Below are positions 17,863-26,343 of a DNA stretch of 64,000 bases, one piece after another. Numbering within the stretch: the stretch's first letter is position 1; each line of letters begins with the position of its first letter. Below the pieces are notes generated by a model. The model had not been told where the DNA came from. It saw only the letters and a list, made by a program, of their open reading frames with translations, and did no database searches. Source of the DNA: Spirochaetaceae bacterium (GTDB lineage Bacteria; Spirochaetota; Spirochaetia; SZUA-6; Bin103); contig JAPPKD010000266.1 of NCBI GenBank assembly GCA_028820215.1, positions 5,058 through 69,057 on the forward strand. Reading direction: 5' to 3'. The translations under genes and the position numbers were made by a program.

Positions 17863-18042
17863 GTGGCAGACTCGGTGATCTTGCGGGACGAAGACGTCGG
17901 CCGCATCGGGGAGTACGTCAAGCCGTGGTTGCGTGAGCTGGTGCACGAGATGGCGCCACGGAACGAGCCTGACGAGGTGAGCACCCAGGTCCTCGACCGC
18001 ATGACGCGGGTGGAAGAAGAGCTCCGGACTCTGGGCATGTGA
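17863..18042 (+). CDS. Small acidic protein of unknown function
   Basis: This 59-residue reading frame starts at a GTG preceded by GGAGG with ideal spacing. The translation starts MADSVILRDEDVGRIGEYVK, continues PWLRELVHEMAP, and ends VLDRMTRVEEELRTLGM. It is rich in charged heptad-like spacing, so it may be helical. It resembles no family that can be named. It stands alone between higB (divergent) and a convergent sialidase-like gene 16 bases away. The strong ribosome site and protein-like codon pattern argue that it is real. Confidence 0.55.
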   Translation: MADSVILRDEDVGRIGEYVKPWLRELVHEMAPRNEPDEVSTQVLDRMTRVEEELRTLGM

Positions 18043-18058
18043 GCGGCATCGCTGTCGG

Positions 18059-19231
18059 TCAGGGCAGCCGCCAGCGGACCACCTCGCATACGTTGCGCAG
18101 CACGCCCTTGGACTCCGGCGGTTCGTTCTGGAAAGCGGTGATCATGTAGCAGGTGATCAGCTCGTCGTCGTCGAGCTCGACGGTCACCGGCCAGCCGGTA
18201 TAGCAGTCCGCCGAGACCGCGAGCTGGATCGGTTCGTCGAAGCTCCACGTCCGCCCGCCGTCGTCGGAGATCTGGGCGCACACGCCGAACGGCAGGTGGT
18301 AGTTGGTGTAGGTCGCCAGCAGCCGGCCGTCGCGCAGCACGAGCAGGTTCACCTGCACCTCGGCGAGGTTGGTCATCGGCCACGGCTCGCACCATGTGGC
18401 GCCGTCGTCCTCGGACTCGGTGAGGTAGGTGAGCTGCTGCCCCTCTCCCTCCGTTCCGGGCGGGTTGGTGCGCAGCGACGCGAGCAGCCGGCCGTCGGGA
18501 AGGCGCGCGACCGAGACCTCGCCGAAGGTGCTCACCGACCAGGCGACGCGCCCCGGGGTGCGCTCCCAGGTAAGTCCGCCGTCCCGCGAGCGGCACAATT
18601 CGAGATGCGGGTTCGGCTCGAAGTCCCTGCCTGCCGCGTCGTAGAAGCGCTGCAGGTACGCCGAGCCGAGCGGGCGCACCATGAGCAGGCTGCCGTCCGC
18701 TTCCACCAGCACGTTGCGCGGCTTTCCCAGCCCGTCGAGGAAATCGGTCGCCCAGGTCCGGCCGCCGTCGTTCGACCGGTGGTACTGCATCCGGGTGCCA
18801 TTGCCGGGAATAGCCCCCGACTCCACCGTGAGCAGCAGGGAGTCGTCCTGCAGCGCGGTCAGGCTCATCTCCTTGCCCAGGAGCGTCGTCTCGCCGATCT
18901 CCCGCCACGTCAATCCGCGGTCGTCGCTGCGGTAGACGTGGACGCCGAACAGCCCGTGCACATCGATCCTGCGGCATGCCGCGGCGATCAGCGTGCCGTC
19001 GGACAGGCGCGCGATGGCTCCCTTGAAGTTGCCGCGCGGCCCGACGCGGGTGCGCACGGCGGGCGCCTGCCGCCGCACGAACACGCGCTGCAGGTTGATG
19101 CCCGTGAACCCCGTGATCGACGACGGGTAGCGGTCGTAGTCGTAGCCGGCGAGCAACGGAGCGTTGCGCGCCGCCTCCTCCGGTGTGGGCCGGTCGCCGC
19201 CGGCGGCGTTCAGGTCGGGTTCGGTGGCCAT
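18059..19231 (-). CDS. Cytoplasmic sialidase-like six-bladed propeller (BNR repeats)
   Basis: This 390-residue protein has five Asp-box repeats of the S-x-D-x-G-x-T-W type (SDDRGLTW, SNDGGRTW, SRDGGLTW, SEDDGATW, SDDGGRTW), the hallmark of sialidase/neuraminidase propellers. GARL-like DGRLLASLRTNPP provides one of the arginines expected in the catalytic triad (family knowledge). No signal peptide is present, so it acts in the cytoplasm. The start at 19231 has GGAGAGGAG just upstream. It follows an RraA-like gene 26 bases upstream in the same direction, suggesting a two-gene unit. The true substrate may be another acidic sugar rather than sialic acid. Confidence 0.8.
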   Translation of the reverse strand: MATEPDLNAAGGDRPTPEEAARNAPLLAGYDYDRYPSSITGFTGINLQRVFVRRQAPAVRTRVGPRGNFKGAIARLSDGTLIAAACRRIDVHGLFGVHVYRSDDRGLTWREIGETTLLGKEMSLTALQDDSLLLTVESGAIPGNGTRMQYHRSNDGGRTWATDFLDGLGKPRNVLVEADGSLLMVRPLGSAYLQRFYDAAGRDFEPNPHLELCRSRDGGLTWERTPGRVAWSVSTFGEVSVARLPDGRLLASLRTNPPGTEGEGQQLTYLTESEDDGATWCEPWPMTNLAEVQVNLLVLRDGRLLATYTNYHLPFGVCAQISDDGGRTWSFDEPIQLAVSADCYTGWPVTVELDDDELITCYMITAFQNEPPESKGVLRNVCEVVRWRLP

Positions 19232-19257
19232 TGGCTGTCTCCTCTCCAGGTGGCCGC

Positions 19258-19995
19258 TCAGCCCCGCCCGGCGGCGATCCGGTCCTTCATCTCGGCCTGC
19301 ATGCGCTGCATGCGCCCCACCGCGTCGCGGTAGCCGGCGACGGTCGGCGGCCGGGCCGATTGCAGGTAGGAGAGCACTTCCTGTTCGGCGGCGATGAAGT
19401 CGTCGGCCAGCGTGGCGACCTGGGCGGCGATGGCCTTCGGGATGGTGACGACACCGTTGCGATCGCCATGGATCAGGTCGCCGGGTCGTATGGTGATCCC
19501 GCCGACCTGCACGGGGATTCCGGTGTCCACCAGGTAGCTGAACCCGTGCGAGCAGATCGTCCCGGCCGTGAACGCCGGGAAGCGCAGGGCCTGCACCTGC
19601 TCCAGGTCGCGCCCGGCGCCGGAGGTGACCACGCCGCGCGCCCCGAACGCCTGGTAGCTGCTGCAGGACACGTCCCCGAAGCAAGCCGCGGCCGGCGGCT
19701 CGTCCAGGTCCTGGATCACCACCACCGCGGGGCCGGGCAGCGACTCGAAGGTCTCAAGCAACTCGGCAGGGCCGCACGCTTCGCCCTCCGCAGGCGCGTA
19801 TCCGGACCGATACGTCGCCGTCGCTGCGTACCCGACCATCGGCGGCAGGTCGGGATACTCGCAGCGGATGCGCCCGTCCATGAAGCCGGCGGCCGGTGAG
19901 CGCACGTCGAATAGCTCGACGATGTTGCAGATGGTCGGAGTGTCGATGCGAGCCAGATCGTCGAGGAGGGACGCCTCCGCGGGCGGTGCTGCCAT
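19258..19995 (-). CDS. RraA-like / 4-hydroxy-4-methyl-2-oxoglutarate aldolase family protein
   Basis: This 245-residue protein has the RraA fold signatures: IDTPTICNIVELFDVRS near the N-terminus and GARGVVTSGAGRDLEQV (the G-x-x-x-x-G-x-x-R-D metal/substrate motif). PVQVGGITIRPGDLIHGDRN then GVVTIP follows. Members act as metal-dependent aldolases/decarboxylases on oxo-acids; the name menaquinone methyltransferase-like is historical. It heads a minus-strand pair with a sialidase-like gene, and its promoter faces the divergent solute-binding protein gene about 118 bases away. A role in sugar-acid breakdown is inferred. Confidence 0.85.
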   Translation of the reverse strand: MAAPPAEASLLDDLARIDTPTICNIVELFDVRSPAAGFMDGRIRCEYPDLPPMVGYAATATYRSGYAPAEGEACGPAELLETFESLPGPAVVVIQDLDEPPAAACFGDVSCSSYQAFGARGVVTSGAGRDLEQVQALRFPAFTAGTICSHGFSYLVDTGIPVQVGGITIRPGDLIHGDRNGVVTIPKAIAAQVATLADDFIAAEQEVLSYLQSARPPTVAGYRDAVGRMQRMQAEMKDRIAAGRG

Positions 19996-20113
19996 GTCGT
20001 GCTCCGGTGCGGCAGCGGCGGGTCAACCTTGACGGTCGGTGGCATGCTGCCCAGTATGTGATCTGCACACCATGATCGACTAACTCGATGCTCACCACAA
20101 GGGAGGAACCCAA

Positions 20114-21826
20114 ATGAGAAAAATCGGTGCAGTTCTGATCATTCTCTCCATGACGCTGCCGCTGTACGCGGAAGGCGGCGGAGAGTCCGCAACGATGGAA
20201 CCCGAACGCGGTATCTGGATCTGGGGGGTGCCACGCGGACCCTTCGAAGGCGAGTTGCTCGACGTCTCCAACGAATGGGCGCTCGAGAAGTTCGGCATCA
20301 CCGTCGACCGGGTCGACAAAGTGCCCACCGGGCAGACCGCCGACCAGGCGCTGCAGCTCCTGATCGCGCAGGACCAGTTCCCGGACCTGATGTGGAACAT
20401 GCCGTTCACGACGATGGCCGCCCTGGCGGCCGGTGGACGGCTACTCCCGCTCGACAAGTATTTCCGCGACTCCGTGAACTACCCGATCATCGCCAGCGCC
20501 TGCCAGAGCTACATGTCGAAGTACAAGGTCAACGGCCAGATCTACGGCCTGCCCGGCTGGGAATGGGCGGTGAAGTGCGAGGACGTGTCCATGGACGTCC
20601 TCTGGTACATCCGCAAGGACCTCTACGAGGAGCACGGCAATCCACAGACCACCGATGAGCTGCTCGACCTGCTGCGGGCGGTCAAGGCGTCCGGCCTGAC
20701 CGACCTCAAGGGCGATCCGGTCATCCCGTTCCAGTGGCGCAGCGCTTGGTCGCCGGTCAACAGCCGCGTCATCTATCAGCTCAAGGGAGCCGGCTGGGAA
20801 GTGGACGCCGAAAGCCGGCTGCTGCCCGAGTGGGCGTCGGTCGAAACCTATGAGGCGTTCAAGTTCCTCAACCTGCTCTGGAACGAGGACCTGCTCGGCA
20901 AGGGTCAGTTCATCATGGACACGGCCGGATTCCAGGACCTGCTGAAGACGGCCAGCATCGCGGTCGCCACCGGCGAGCCGTGGTACGCATCGCTCATCAC
21001 CGACGTCGTCCCCGCTCTCATCGAGGAGCACGGCCGTGACGCGCCGCAGACGCAGGCCGCGCTCGACTCGCAGCTCCTCATCATGGCCAACCCGATCAAG
21101 GACGCGCCGGGCCGGATCGTCAACAAGCAGCCCAACCCGTCGCTGGTCTCGGCCGACATCCCCAACCCCGACGGGGTGATGAGCTTCATCCAGTGGCACA
21201 TGACCGACGAGGGCCGGATCTCCAACATGTTCGCGGCCGGTTACTTGGGCGTGCACTGGGACTTCGTGGAGGGACCCGAGGTGTGGCGCATGAAGCCGGA
21301 GCTGCAGGGCAAGCATCCCCACGACACGCGTCAGATCGCCAACTCGCAGGACTCGGTCGAGATCACCATTCAGGCGGGACGGCCGCCGCTGGTGACGCCG
21401 CACGCGCACTGGTTCGGCACGCCGAACTACGGCTCGTGGCAGCCGCGGCTCACCTACCACAGCCAGCAGTCGGCGCGCGAGATGGGCATCGCCCGCGAGC
21501 GCGTCGGCGATCTGTCGGCCGTGGTGAGCGCGATCCCGTCGTATTCGCAGCTCACGGTGGCGTTGCCGCCGCGCGAGGCGTCGGCGGTGGCCACGGCCCT
21601 GGAGCGGTTCGACGCCGCTCTCGCGGGGCTGGTTACCTCCAGCGACTTCGAGGCCGACTACGACGCCTTTCTTGCCAGCATGATCGGCATCACCGACTGG
21701 CGCCCCATCTTCGAGGAGCGCCAGCAGCGGTGGGAGCAGTGGATGAGCGACAACAACGTCGACGACCGCGAGTCGCTGCACACCGTCACGCCGCGCGCCG
21801 AGTGGGCCGCGGTGATGGGCTGGTAA
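20114..21826 (+). CDS. Extracellular solute-binding protein of a carbohydrate ABC transporter (LipO type)
   Basis: This 570-residue secreted protein has a signal peptide (MRKIGAVLIILSMTLPLYA) cleaved before EGGGESAT, without a lipobox cysteine. Its size and internal motifs (LLIAQDQFPDLMW, VNGQIYGLPGWEW) match large binding proteins that partner LplB/LplC permeases. A strong AAGGGAGG ribosome site precedes the ATG. Candidate permeases lie nearby on the minus strand (LplC 23151-24080, LplB 26344-27252), an unusual split arrangement. A strong terminator follows at 21870-21905. Confidence 0.88.
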   Translation: MRKIGAVLIILSMTLPLYAEGGGESATMEPERGIWIWGVPRGPFEGELLDVSNEWALEKFGITVDRVDKVPTGQTADQALQLLIAQDQFPDLMWNMPFTTMAALAAGGRLLPLDKYFRDSVNYPIIASACQSYMSKYKVNGQIYGLPGWEWAVKCEDVSMDVLWYIRKDLYEEHGNPQTTDELLDLLRAVKASGLTDLKGDPVIPFQWRSAWSPVNSRVIYQLKGAGWEVDAESRLLPEWASVETYEAFKFLNLLWNEDLLGKGQFIMDTAGFQDLLKTASIAVATGEPWYASLITDVVPALIEEHGRDAPQTQAALDSQLLIMANPIKDAPGRIVNKQPNPSLVSADIPNPDGVMSFIQWHMTDEGRISNMFAAGYLGVHWDFVEGPEVWRMKPELQGKHPHDTRQIANSQDSVEITIQAGRPPLVTPHAHWFGTPNYGSWQPRLTYHSQQSAREMGIARERVGDLSAVVSAIPSYSQLTVALPPREASAVATALERFDAALAGLVTSSDFEADYDAFLASMIGITDWRPIFEERQQRWEQWMSDNNVDDRESLHTVTPRAEWAAVMGW

Positions 21827-21869
21827 TCGCGGGGCGCACGACGATCCGACCGCGGATTCACCGATGGCG

Positions 21870-21905
21870 TGGCCGAGCGGGAGTGTTCCCGCTCGGCCAT
21901 TTTTT
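21870..21905 (+). terminator. Rho-independent terminator after the solute-binding protein gene
   Basis: A perfect 13-base stem (TGGCCGAGCGGGA at 21870-21882 pairing with TCCCGCTCGGCCA at 21887-21899) with a 4-base loop GTGT is followed by six T residues. It sits 44 bases after the binding-protein stop and 30 bases before the next start codon, so readthrough or partial termination would set the ratio of the binding protein to the sialidase-like enzyme. Confidence 0.9.
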
Positions 21906-21935
21906 CGTACACGCTACCAAGGAGGGGCGGTGCCG

Positions 21936-23150
21936 ATGACGAAGCACACGGCAGGCCTGGAGATCGCGTCTCGACCGTACGTCACGATGCTCGGCCCGGA
22001 GGCGGCCGACCAGCTCCGCAAGTTCCACACCCTGGAGTGCCTGCAGGAACGCGGCTGCATCCTGCGCTACACCGACCAGGGGCTGCGCGCGCGCGTGCCG
22101 CCGATCGTCCCCTACGCGCCGTTCGAGCGCTCGCGCGTCTATACCGCCAGCCGCGAGGCGGGCTCCTGGAACATCGACTCGCAGCTCGCCGTGCTGGACG
22201 GCCGCTACTACTACGGGTTCACGAACGGCCGCCTGGACGAGGACACCGAGGGACAGCAGGTGCGCATCTCGCACTCCGCCGACGGGCGCGAGTGGAGCGC
22301 GCCCGCGTCCGTGATCGGCGGGGAAGAGGACACGCGCGACTCGTACAAGTGCGTGGGCCTGACGGCGCTGGGCGACTCGCTTTTCATGCTGATCCGCTGG
22401 GCGCAGCGCGTGCGCGATCCCGACTCTACGGCGGTCGGCGGCGGCTACTACGCCGACTGGCACAACGCGCGCACCTACGTCTACGCCTCACGCGACGGCA
22501 GCACCTGGTCGCGGGAAGCGGAGCTCCCCGAGCGGGTGTCGGCGACCTACGAGTCGCCTCGCCTGACCTCCGAAGGTCGGCTCCTGGGTGTGGCATCGAT
22601 CGACCGGCGCAGCGGGCCGGCGATCCTCCTCTGGCCGGGCGCCGACATCCTGCAGGAGCCCGAGATCCTGCCGCTGCCGCAGCCGTTCGGGGCGAAGCTG
22701 GACGGCGGCGAGTCGAGCTGGTACCAGACCGACGACGGCACGATCGTCATCTTCTGGCGGGACGAGAGCCAGTCGGGGCGCGTCTGGGTCAACCACAGCA
22801 CCGACGGCGGCCGCACCTTCAGCGATCCCATGATCTCCGACATTCCCGACGCGATGTCGCGCAACTACGCCGGGCGGCTGACCGACGGCCGCTACTACCT
22901 GTGCAACAACGCCAACGCGACGCTGCACAACCGCATGCACCTGACGCTGCTGATCGGCGAGGACGGGTATCGGTTCGATTCCGTGCACATCCTGGTCGAC
23001 GATCCGACCGACCAGCGGATCCTCGGGCTGCTCAAGCTGCCCGGCTACATGTATCCGTGCTGCCTGGAGGAGCCCGGCCGGCTGCTGGTCGGCTATTCCG
23101 TGAACAAGGAAGACATCGAGCTCGGCGCGGTGGACGTCACGGCCATCTGA
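21936..23150 (+). CDS. Sialidase-like propeller protein
   Basis: This 404-residue cytoplasmic protein has degenerate Asp boxes: SADGREWSAP, SRDGSTWSRE and STDGGRTFSD. Propeller strands contain LTALGDSLFMLIRWAQR and SPRLTSEGRLLGVASIDRR. No secretion signal is visible. The ATG at 21936 is chosen because GGAGGGG ends eight bases upstream; a GTG at 21930 is in the same frame. It lies just behind the terminator that follows the binding-protein gene. Its stop codon touches, without overlap, the stop of the convergent permease gene at 23151. It may be a hydrolase or an epimerase-like enzyme acting on the imported glycan. Confidence 0.7.
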   Translation: MTKHTAGLEIASRPYVTMLGPEAADQLRKFHTLECLQERGCILRYTDQGLRARVPPIVPYAPFERSRVYTASREAGSWNIDSQLAVLDGRYYYGFTNGRLDEDTEGQQVRISHSADGREWSAPASVIGGEEDTRDSYKCVGLTALGDSLFMLIRWAQRVRDPDSTAVGGGYYADWHNARTYVYASRDGSTWSREAELPERVSATYESPRLTSEGRLLGVASIDRRSGPAILLWPGADILQEPEILPLPQPFGAKLDGGESSWYQTDDGTIVIFWRDESQSGRVWVNHSTDGGRTFSDPMISDIPDAMSRNYAGRLTDGRYYLCNNANATLHNRMHLTLLIGEDGYRFDSVHILVDDPTDQRILGLLKLPGYMYPCCLEEPGRLLVGYSVNKEDIELGAVDVTAI

Positions 23151-24080
23151 CTATTCCTTGATGGAGCCGATCATCACGCCCTTGATGAAGTAGCGCTGGA
23201 TGAAGGGGTAGACGCACAGGATCGGCACCGTCGTCACCACGATGAACGCGAATTTCAGCGACTCCGGCGTCAGCCGGTGGAGTTGGCTCAGCACGTTGTG
23301 GTCGAGGCGCAGGTCGTCGCGGCCGGCGCCGCCGCCGTGGTGCCAGAGCGCCGCCAGGTGATCGGACAGCCCGCCTTCGAGGATCGCTTCCTGGAGGAAG
23401 GTCTGCAGCGGGCGCAGGTCGGGCGCACTCACGTAGAACGCGCCGAAGAACCAGTCGTTCCAGTGCCACACGGCGTTGAACAGGCCCATCGTGGCGATCA
23501 TGGGCAACGACAGCGGAATCGCGATCCGGAAGAAGATCGTCAGGTAGTTGGCGCCGTCGATCACCGCCGCCTCCACCAGCCCATCGGGCAGGCTCCGGAA
23601 CGAGGTCTTCATGACGATCATCATCCACACGTTGAAAACGACCGGTATGACGTAGACCAGAAAGTTGTTGATCAGGCCGACGGTGCGCAGCACCATGTAC
23701 AGGGGGATCAGCCCGCCGTTGATGAACATGGTGATGAAGAACAGCAGGATCACGGCGTTGCGGCCCACGAACTCGGGACGCGTGAGCGCGAACGCCGCGC
23801 CGCCGGTGACCATCAGCGTGAGCGGCACCGCCACGCCCACCCGCGCGACCGTGATCATGTAGGCCTTCCAGATCCCCGTGACCGTGAACACCTGCTGGTA
23901 GTTGGCGTAGTAGAAGCCCCTCGGCCACAGGAAGCGGAGCGGAAAGCCCGGATCCGTGAACGACCCCTGCAGCACGAACCAGAACGGGTACAGGGTCGCC
24001 AGGGCGAACAGCGTCAGGAACAGGTGGTTGGCCACCCCGAACAGCCGCTCCGACGCCGTCAGGCGATACCCGGCAACCAT
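23151..24080 (-). CDS. Carbohydrate ABC transporter permease, LplC/MalG family
   Basis: This 309-residue membrane protein has the CUT1 EAA loop LVEAAVIDGANYLTIFFRI and the C-terminus PFIQRYFIKGVMIGSIKE, almost the same ending as the LplC at 1624-2535. It is the last gene of the operon LplB, sialidase, dipeptidase, LplC; the two permease genes are normally adjacent. A His/Gly/Asp-rich loop (LWHHGGGAGRDDLRLDH) lies in the region preceding the final helix, longer than in the first LplC. Confidence 0.88.
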   Translation of the reverse strand: MVAGYRLTASERLFGVANHLFLTLFALATLYPFWFVLQGSFTDPGFPLRFLWPRGFYYANYQQVFTVTGIWKAYMITVARVGVAVPLTLMVTGGAAFALTRPEFVGRNAVILLFFITMFINGGLIPLYMVLRTVGLINNFLVYVIPVVFNVWMMIVMKTSFRSLPDGLVEAAVIDGANYLTIFFRIAIPLSLPMIATMGLFNAVWHWNDWFFGAFYVSAPDLRPLQTFLQEAILEGGLSDHLAALWHHGGGAGRDDLRLDHNVLSQLHRLTPESLKFAFIVVTTVPILCVYPFIQRYFIKGVMIGSIKE

Positions 24081-24103
24081 CGCCTCTCTCTACCCCGTGC
24101 TCC

Positions 24104-25087
24104 CTACGGAGGCAGCAGGCGGAGGCAGTTCTCGCCCGCGATCTTCGCCAGGGTCTTGCGGTCCACGCCGCGGCGGTCCAGCGCCTGGAACACGTCGTCG
24201 AGGCGCGACACGTCGGGCGGGATCGCCTCGCTCCACATCGGCAGGCCGTCGAAGTCGGAGCCGATGCCCACGTGGTCGGGTCCCATCACGTCGAGGGCGT
24301 GCAGCACGTGGTCCGCCAGCTGCTCCAACGTCGGTTCCTCCCGGTCGATGAAGCCGGGGTAAAAGGCGATGCCCATCACCCCTCCGCGCTCGGCCAGCGC
24401 CCGCATCATGTCGTCGGTCAGCGAGCGGGAGTGGGGGCAGAGCGCGTAGCACCCCCCGTGCGTGTAGCAGACCGGGACGTCGGCGACCTCCAGCACCTCC
24501 CAGAACGCCGCATCGTTGCTGTGCGCCAGGTCCACGGGCATCGCCAGGCGGGCCATTTCCGCAAGCGCCTCGCGCGCGAACGGCGTCAGCCCCTTGGATT
24601 GCCGCCGCAGTGTCTCCCGCTCGGCGGGTGTGATGTAGCCGAAGAAGCTGTCCGAGTACTGCAGCTCCGGAGGCCGGCCGCCGCCATGGGTGAGGTTGGC
24701 GATCCGGACGCCCAGCCGGTGCCACGTGCGCAGGTGGCCGAGCCGTTCGCGGAACATCGACTGCCCCTCGATCGTCATCACGATGGCGATCTTGCCGGCG
24801 GCGCGTGCCCGCCGCACGTCGCCGGCGGATCGGCAGAATGCGTATTCCCCGTCGGGGTCTCCGCACATGCAGTAGATCGAGTCGATTAGCGATACGGAGG
24901 CGTCGAGATCGCTGTCCCCGACCATGCAGAACAGGCAGTCGACGCCGCCCGCGCGCAGGCGCGGCAGGTCGATCTGGTAGCTCGGGTCGGGGCGCGTCAG
25001 GTCAACCGGGTCGCTCTTGTTCTGGCGCCGGATCAGGGTGTCGCAGTGGGCGTCCACCACCAGGAACGCGTCGGTCAGTTGCGCCAT
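24104..25087 (-). CDS. Membrane-dipeptidase family (M19) metallopeptidase
   Basis: This 327-residue TIM-barrel amidohydrolase shows the M19 signatures in order: DAHCDT (metal ligands His14 and Asp16), IEGQSMF (bridging glutamate), NLTHGGG, DLAHSN, YTHGGCYALCPHSRSLTDD (the H-S-N/H-x-R-N-like segment) and GIGSDFDGL. Such enzymes hydrolyse dipeptides, including D-amino-acid and dehydropeptide substrates. It has no signal peptide. It lies 23 bases upstream of LplC and 4 bases after the sialidase-like gene, in one operon, which suggests the imported substrate carries a peptide or N-acyl-amino-acid part. Confidence 0.88.
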   Translation of the reverse strand: MAQLTDAFLVVDAHCDTLIRRQNKSDPVDLTRPDPSYQIDLPRLRAGGVDCLFCMVGDSDLDASVSLIDSIYCMCGDPDGEYAFCRSAGDVRRARAAGKIAIVMTIEGQSMFRERLGHLRTWHRLGVRIANLTHGGGRPPELQYSDSFFGYITPAERETLRRQSKGLTPFAREALAEMARLAMPVDLAHSNDAAFWEVLEVADVPVCYTHGGCYALCPHSRSLTDDMMRALAERGGVMGIAFYPGFIDREEPTLEQLADHVLHALDVMGPDHVGIGSDFDGLPMWSEAIPPDVSRLDDVFQALDRRGVDRKTLAKIAGENCLRLLPP

Positions 25088-25091
25088 CGCC

Positions 25092-26321
25092 TTACCCTTC
25101 CGTGAACCATGCGCAGGGCACCACCTTGACCTTGGTGCCGAAGTGTTTGCGCTTGCCGGTGACCGGGTCCGGCCGCCACCCGTAGTCGTAGCAGATCACG
25201 GCGTCGGTGCCGACGAAGGTGATCGCCGAATAGGCGCAGCGCACCGCGCCGGGCGCCCGGTGGTAGCGGTTGCCGTCGATCGGCTGCTTGTAGCCGTCGA
25301 TCGGCTGCTGATACACCTGCAGGGGCGGCACCGGCAGGCGGCACTCGTCGTCCAGCGACTCCAGGTTCCTGAGGTGCTTCCAGGTGCGCCCTTCATCCGA
25401 GGACACCGCGCTGGAGAGACGGTGCCGGGCCAGGCCGCAGGCGATCTCGTCGGGCGACGCCTGGTTCCAGATCACCAGGAGGTCGCCCGAGCCGGGCAGG
25501 CGCGCGGTGGTCGGCGGCGCGTCGGCGGCGGCCAGGCCGCTCGGCTGCGGCTTCGACCAGCTCACGCCGCCGTCCGCGGAGTAGCTCATGAACAGCGTGC
25601 CCAGGCGGCAGCGGGCCAGGTTGATCAGCCGGCCCTCGCGCAGCTCCTCCGCCACCGGCTCGCCGTACTTCTCGAACTGCAGGTACTCGTGCAGGCCCGG
25701 CGGCTCCTCCTCCACCAGGCGGAACCCCTTGCCGTCGACGAGGTCGTACTCGACGTCGTTGTGGCGGATCATCAGCTCGTTGGCGCTGCGCTGCCACGTA
25801 CCGCCCTCGTCGTCGGAGAAGTAGGCGAACGAGTAGGAGAGCTGCGTGCCGTCCTGCTCGGCGTCCTCCAGGTGGTGGGTGACCCAGCGGTAGGCGGGGC
25901 AGAGGATGCGCCCGTCGCCCAGCACCCGCGCGCAGCCGTTCCGCAGCACCGCGAAGTGGGAGTCCACCAGCGTCTCTTCGGACCAGGTCTGCCCCTCGTC
26001 CGCGGACACCCGAAACCCCAGGCGGCCGTCGCGGCCCGGCTGCTTTGGCAGGGTGGAATAGAAGATACCGAGCTTGCCGGAGGCCAGCCGTAGCGGGCTG
26101 GAACGCCAGCCGACGATCCGCTCTCCCGACACCGACCTGAGGAAGAACGGCTCCTCCCAGGTGCGGCAGCGGTCGCGCGAGACGACGCCCTGCAGGTAGC
26201 GCACCTCCCGCAGGCTGTAGGTGAGCATGACCGCGTCGTCTGCGAGCGTCACCACGCTTGCCTCCCACGGGGTGAGGTCCTCCGCGATCGGCATGCACTC
26301 GAACGGTTCGGCTCCAGACAT
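25092..26321 (-). CDS. Sialidase-like propeller protein
   Basis: This 409-residue cytoplasmic protein has Asp boxes SRDRCRTW, SADEGQTW, SDDEGGTW, SADGGVSW and SSDEGRTW, and the strand ERIVGWRSSPLRLASGKLG. Near the C-terminus a 21-base tandem duplication gives QPIDGYK followed by QPIDGNR. The gene lies 22 bases behind the LplB gene and 4 bases ahead of the dipeptidase gene, inside a transport operon. The lack of a signal peptide places the reaction after uptake. It could equally be a glycoside phosphorylase or hydrolase of the GH33/GH93 propeller kind. Confidence 0.78.
   Translation of the reverse strand: MSGAEPFECMPIAEDLTPWEASVVTLADDAVMLTYSLREVRYLQGVVSRDRCRTWEEPFFLRSVSGERIVGWRSSPLRLASGKLGIFYSTLPKQPGRDGRLGFRVSADEGQTWSEETLVDSHFAVLRNGCARVLGDGRILCPAYRWVTHHLEDAEQDGTQLSYSFAYFSDDEGGTWQRSANELMIRHNDVEYDLVDGKGFRLVEEEPPGLHEYLQFEKYGEPVAEELREGRLINLARCRLGTLFMSYSADGGVSWSKPQPSGLAAADAPPTTARLPGSGDLLVIWNQASPDEIACGLARHRLSSAVSSDEGRTWKHLRNLESLDDECRLPVPPLQVYQQPIDGYKQPIDGNRYHRAPGAVRCAYSAITFVGTDAVICYDYGWRPDPVTGKRKHFGTKVKVVPCAWFTEG
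25272..25313 (-). repeat. 21-base tandem duplication inside a sialidase-like gene
   Basis: Two adjacent 21-base units (25272-25292 and 25293-25313) share GCCGTCGATCGGCTGCT and encode seven residues each (QPIDGYK/QPIDGNR). It is in-frame and probably extends a surface loop of the propeller. Confidence 0.8.
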
Positions 26322-26343
26322 GTGCGGTCTCCTCCCTCGAATC

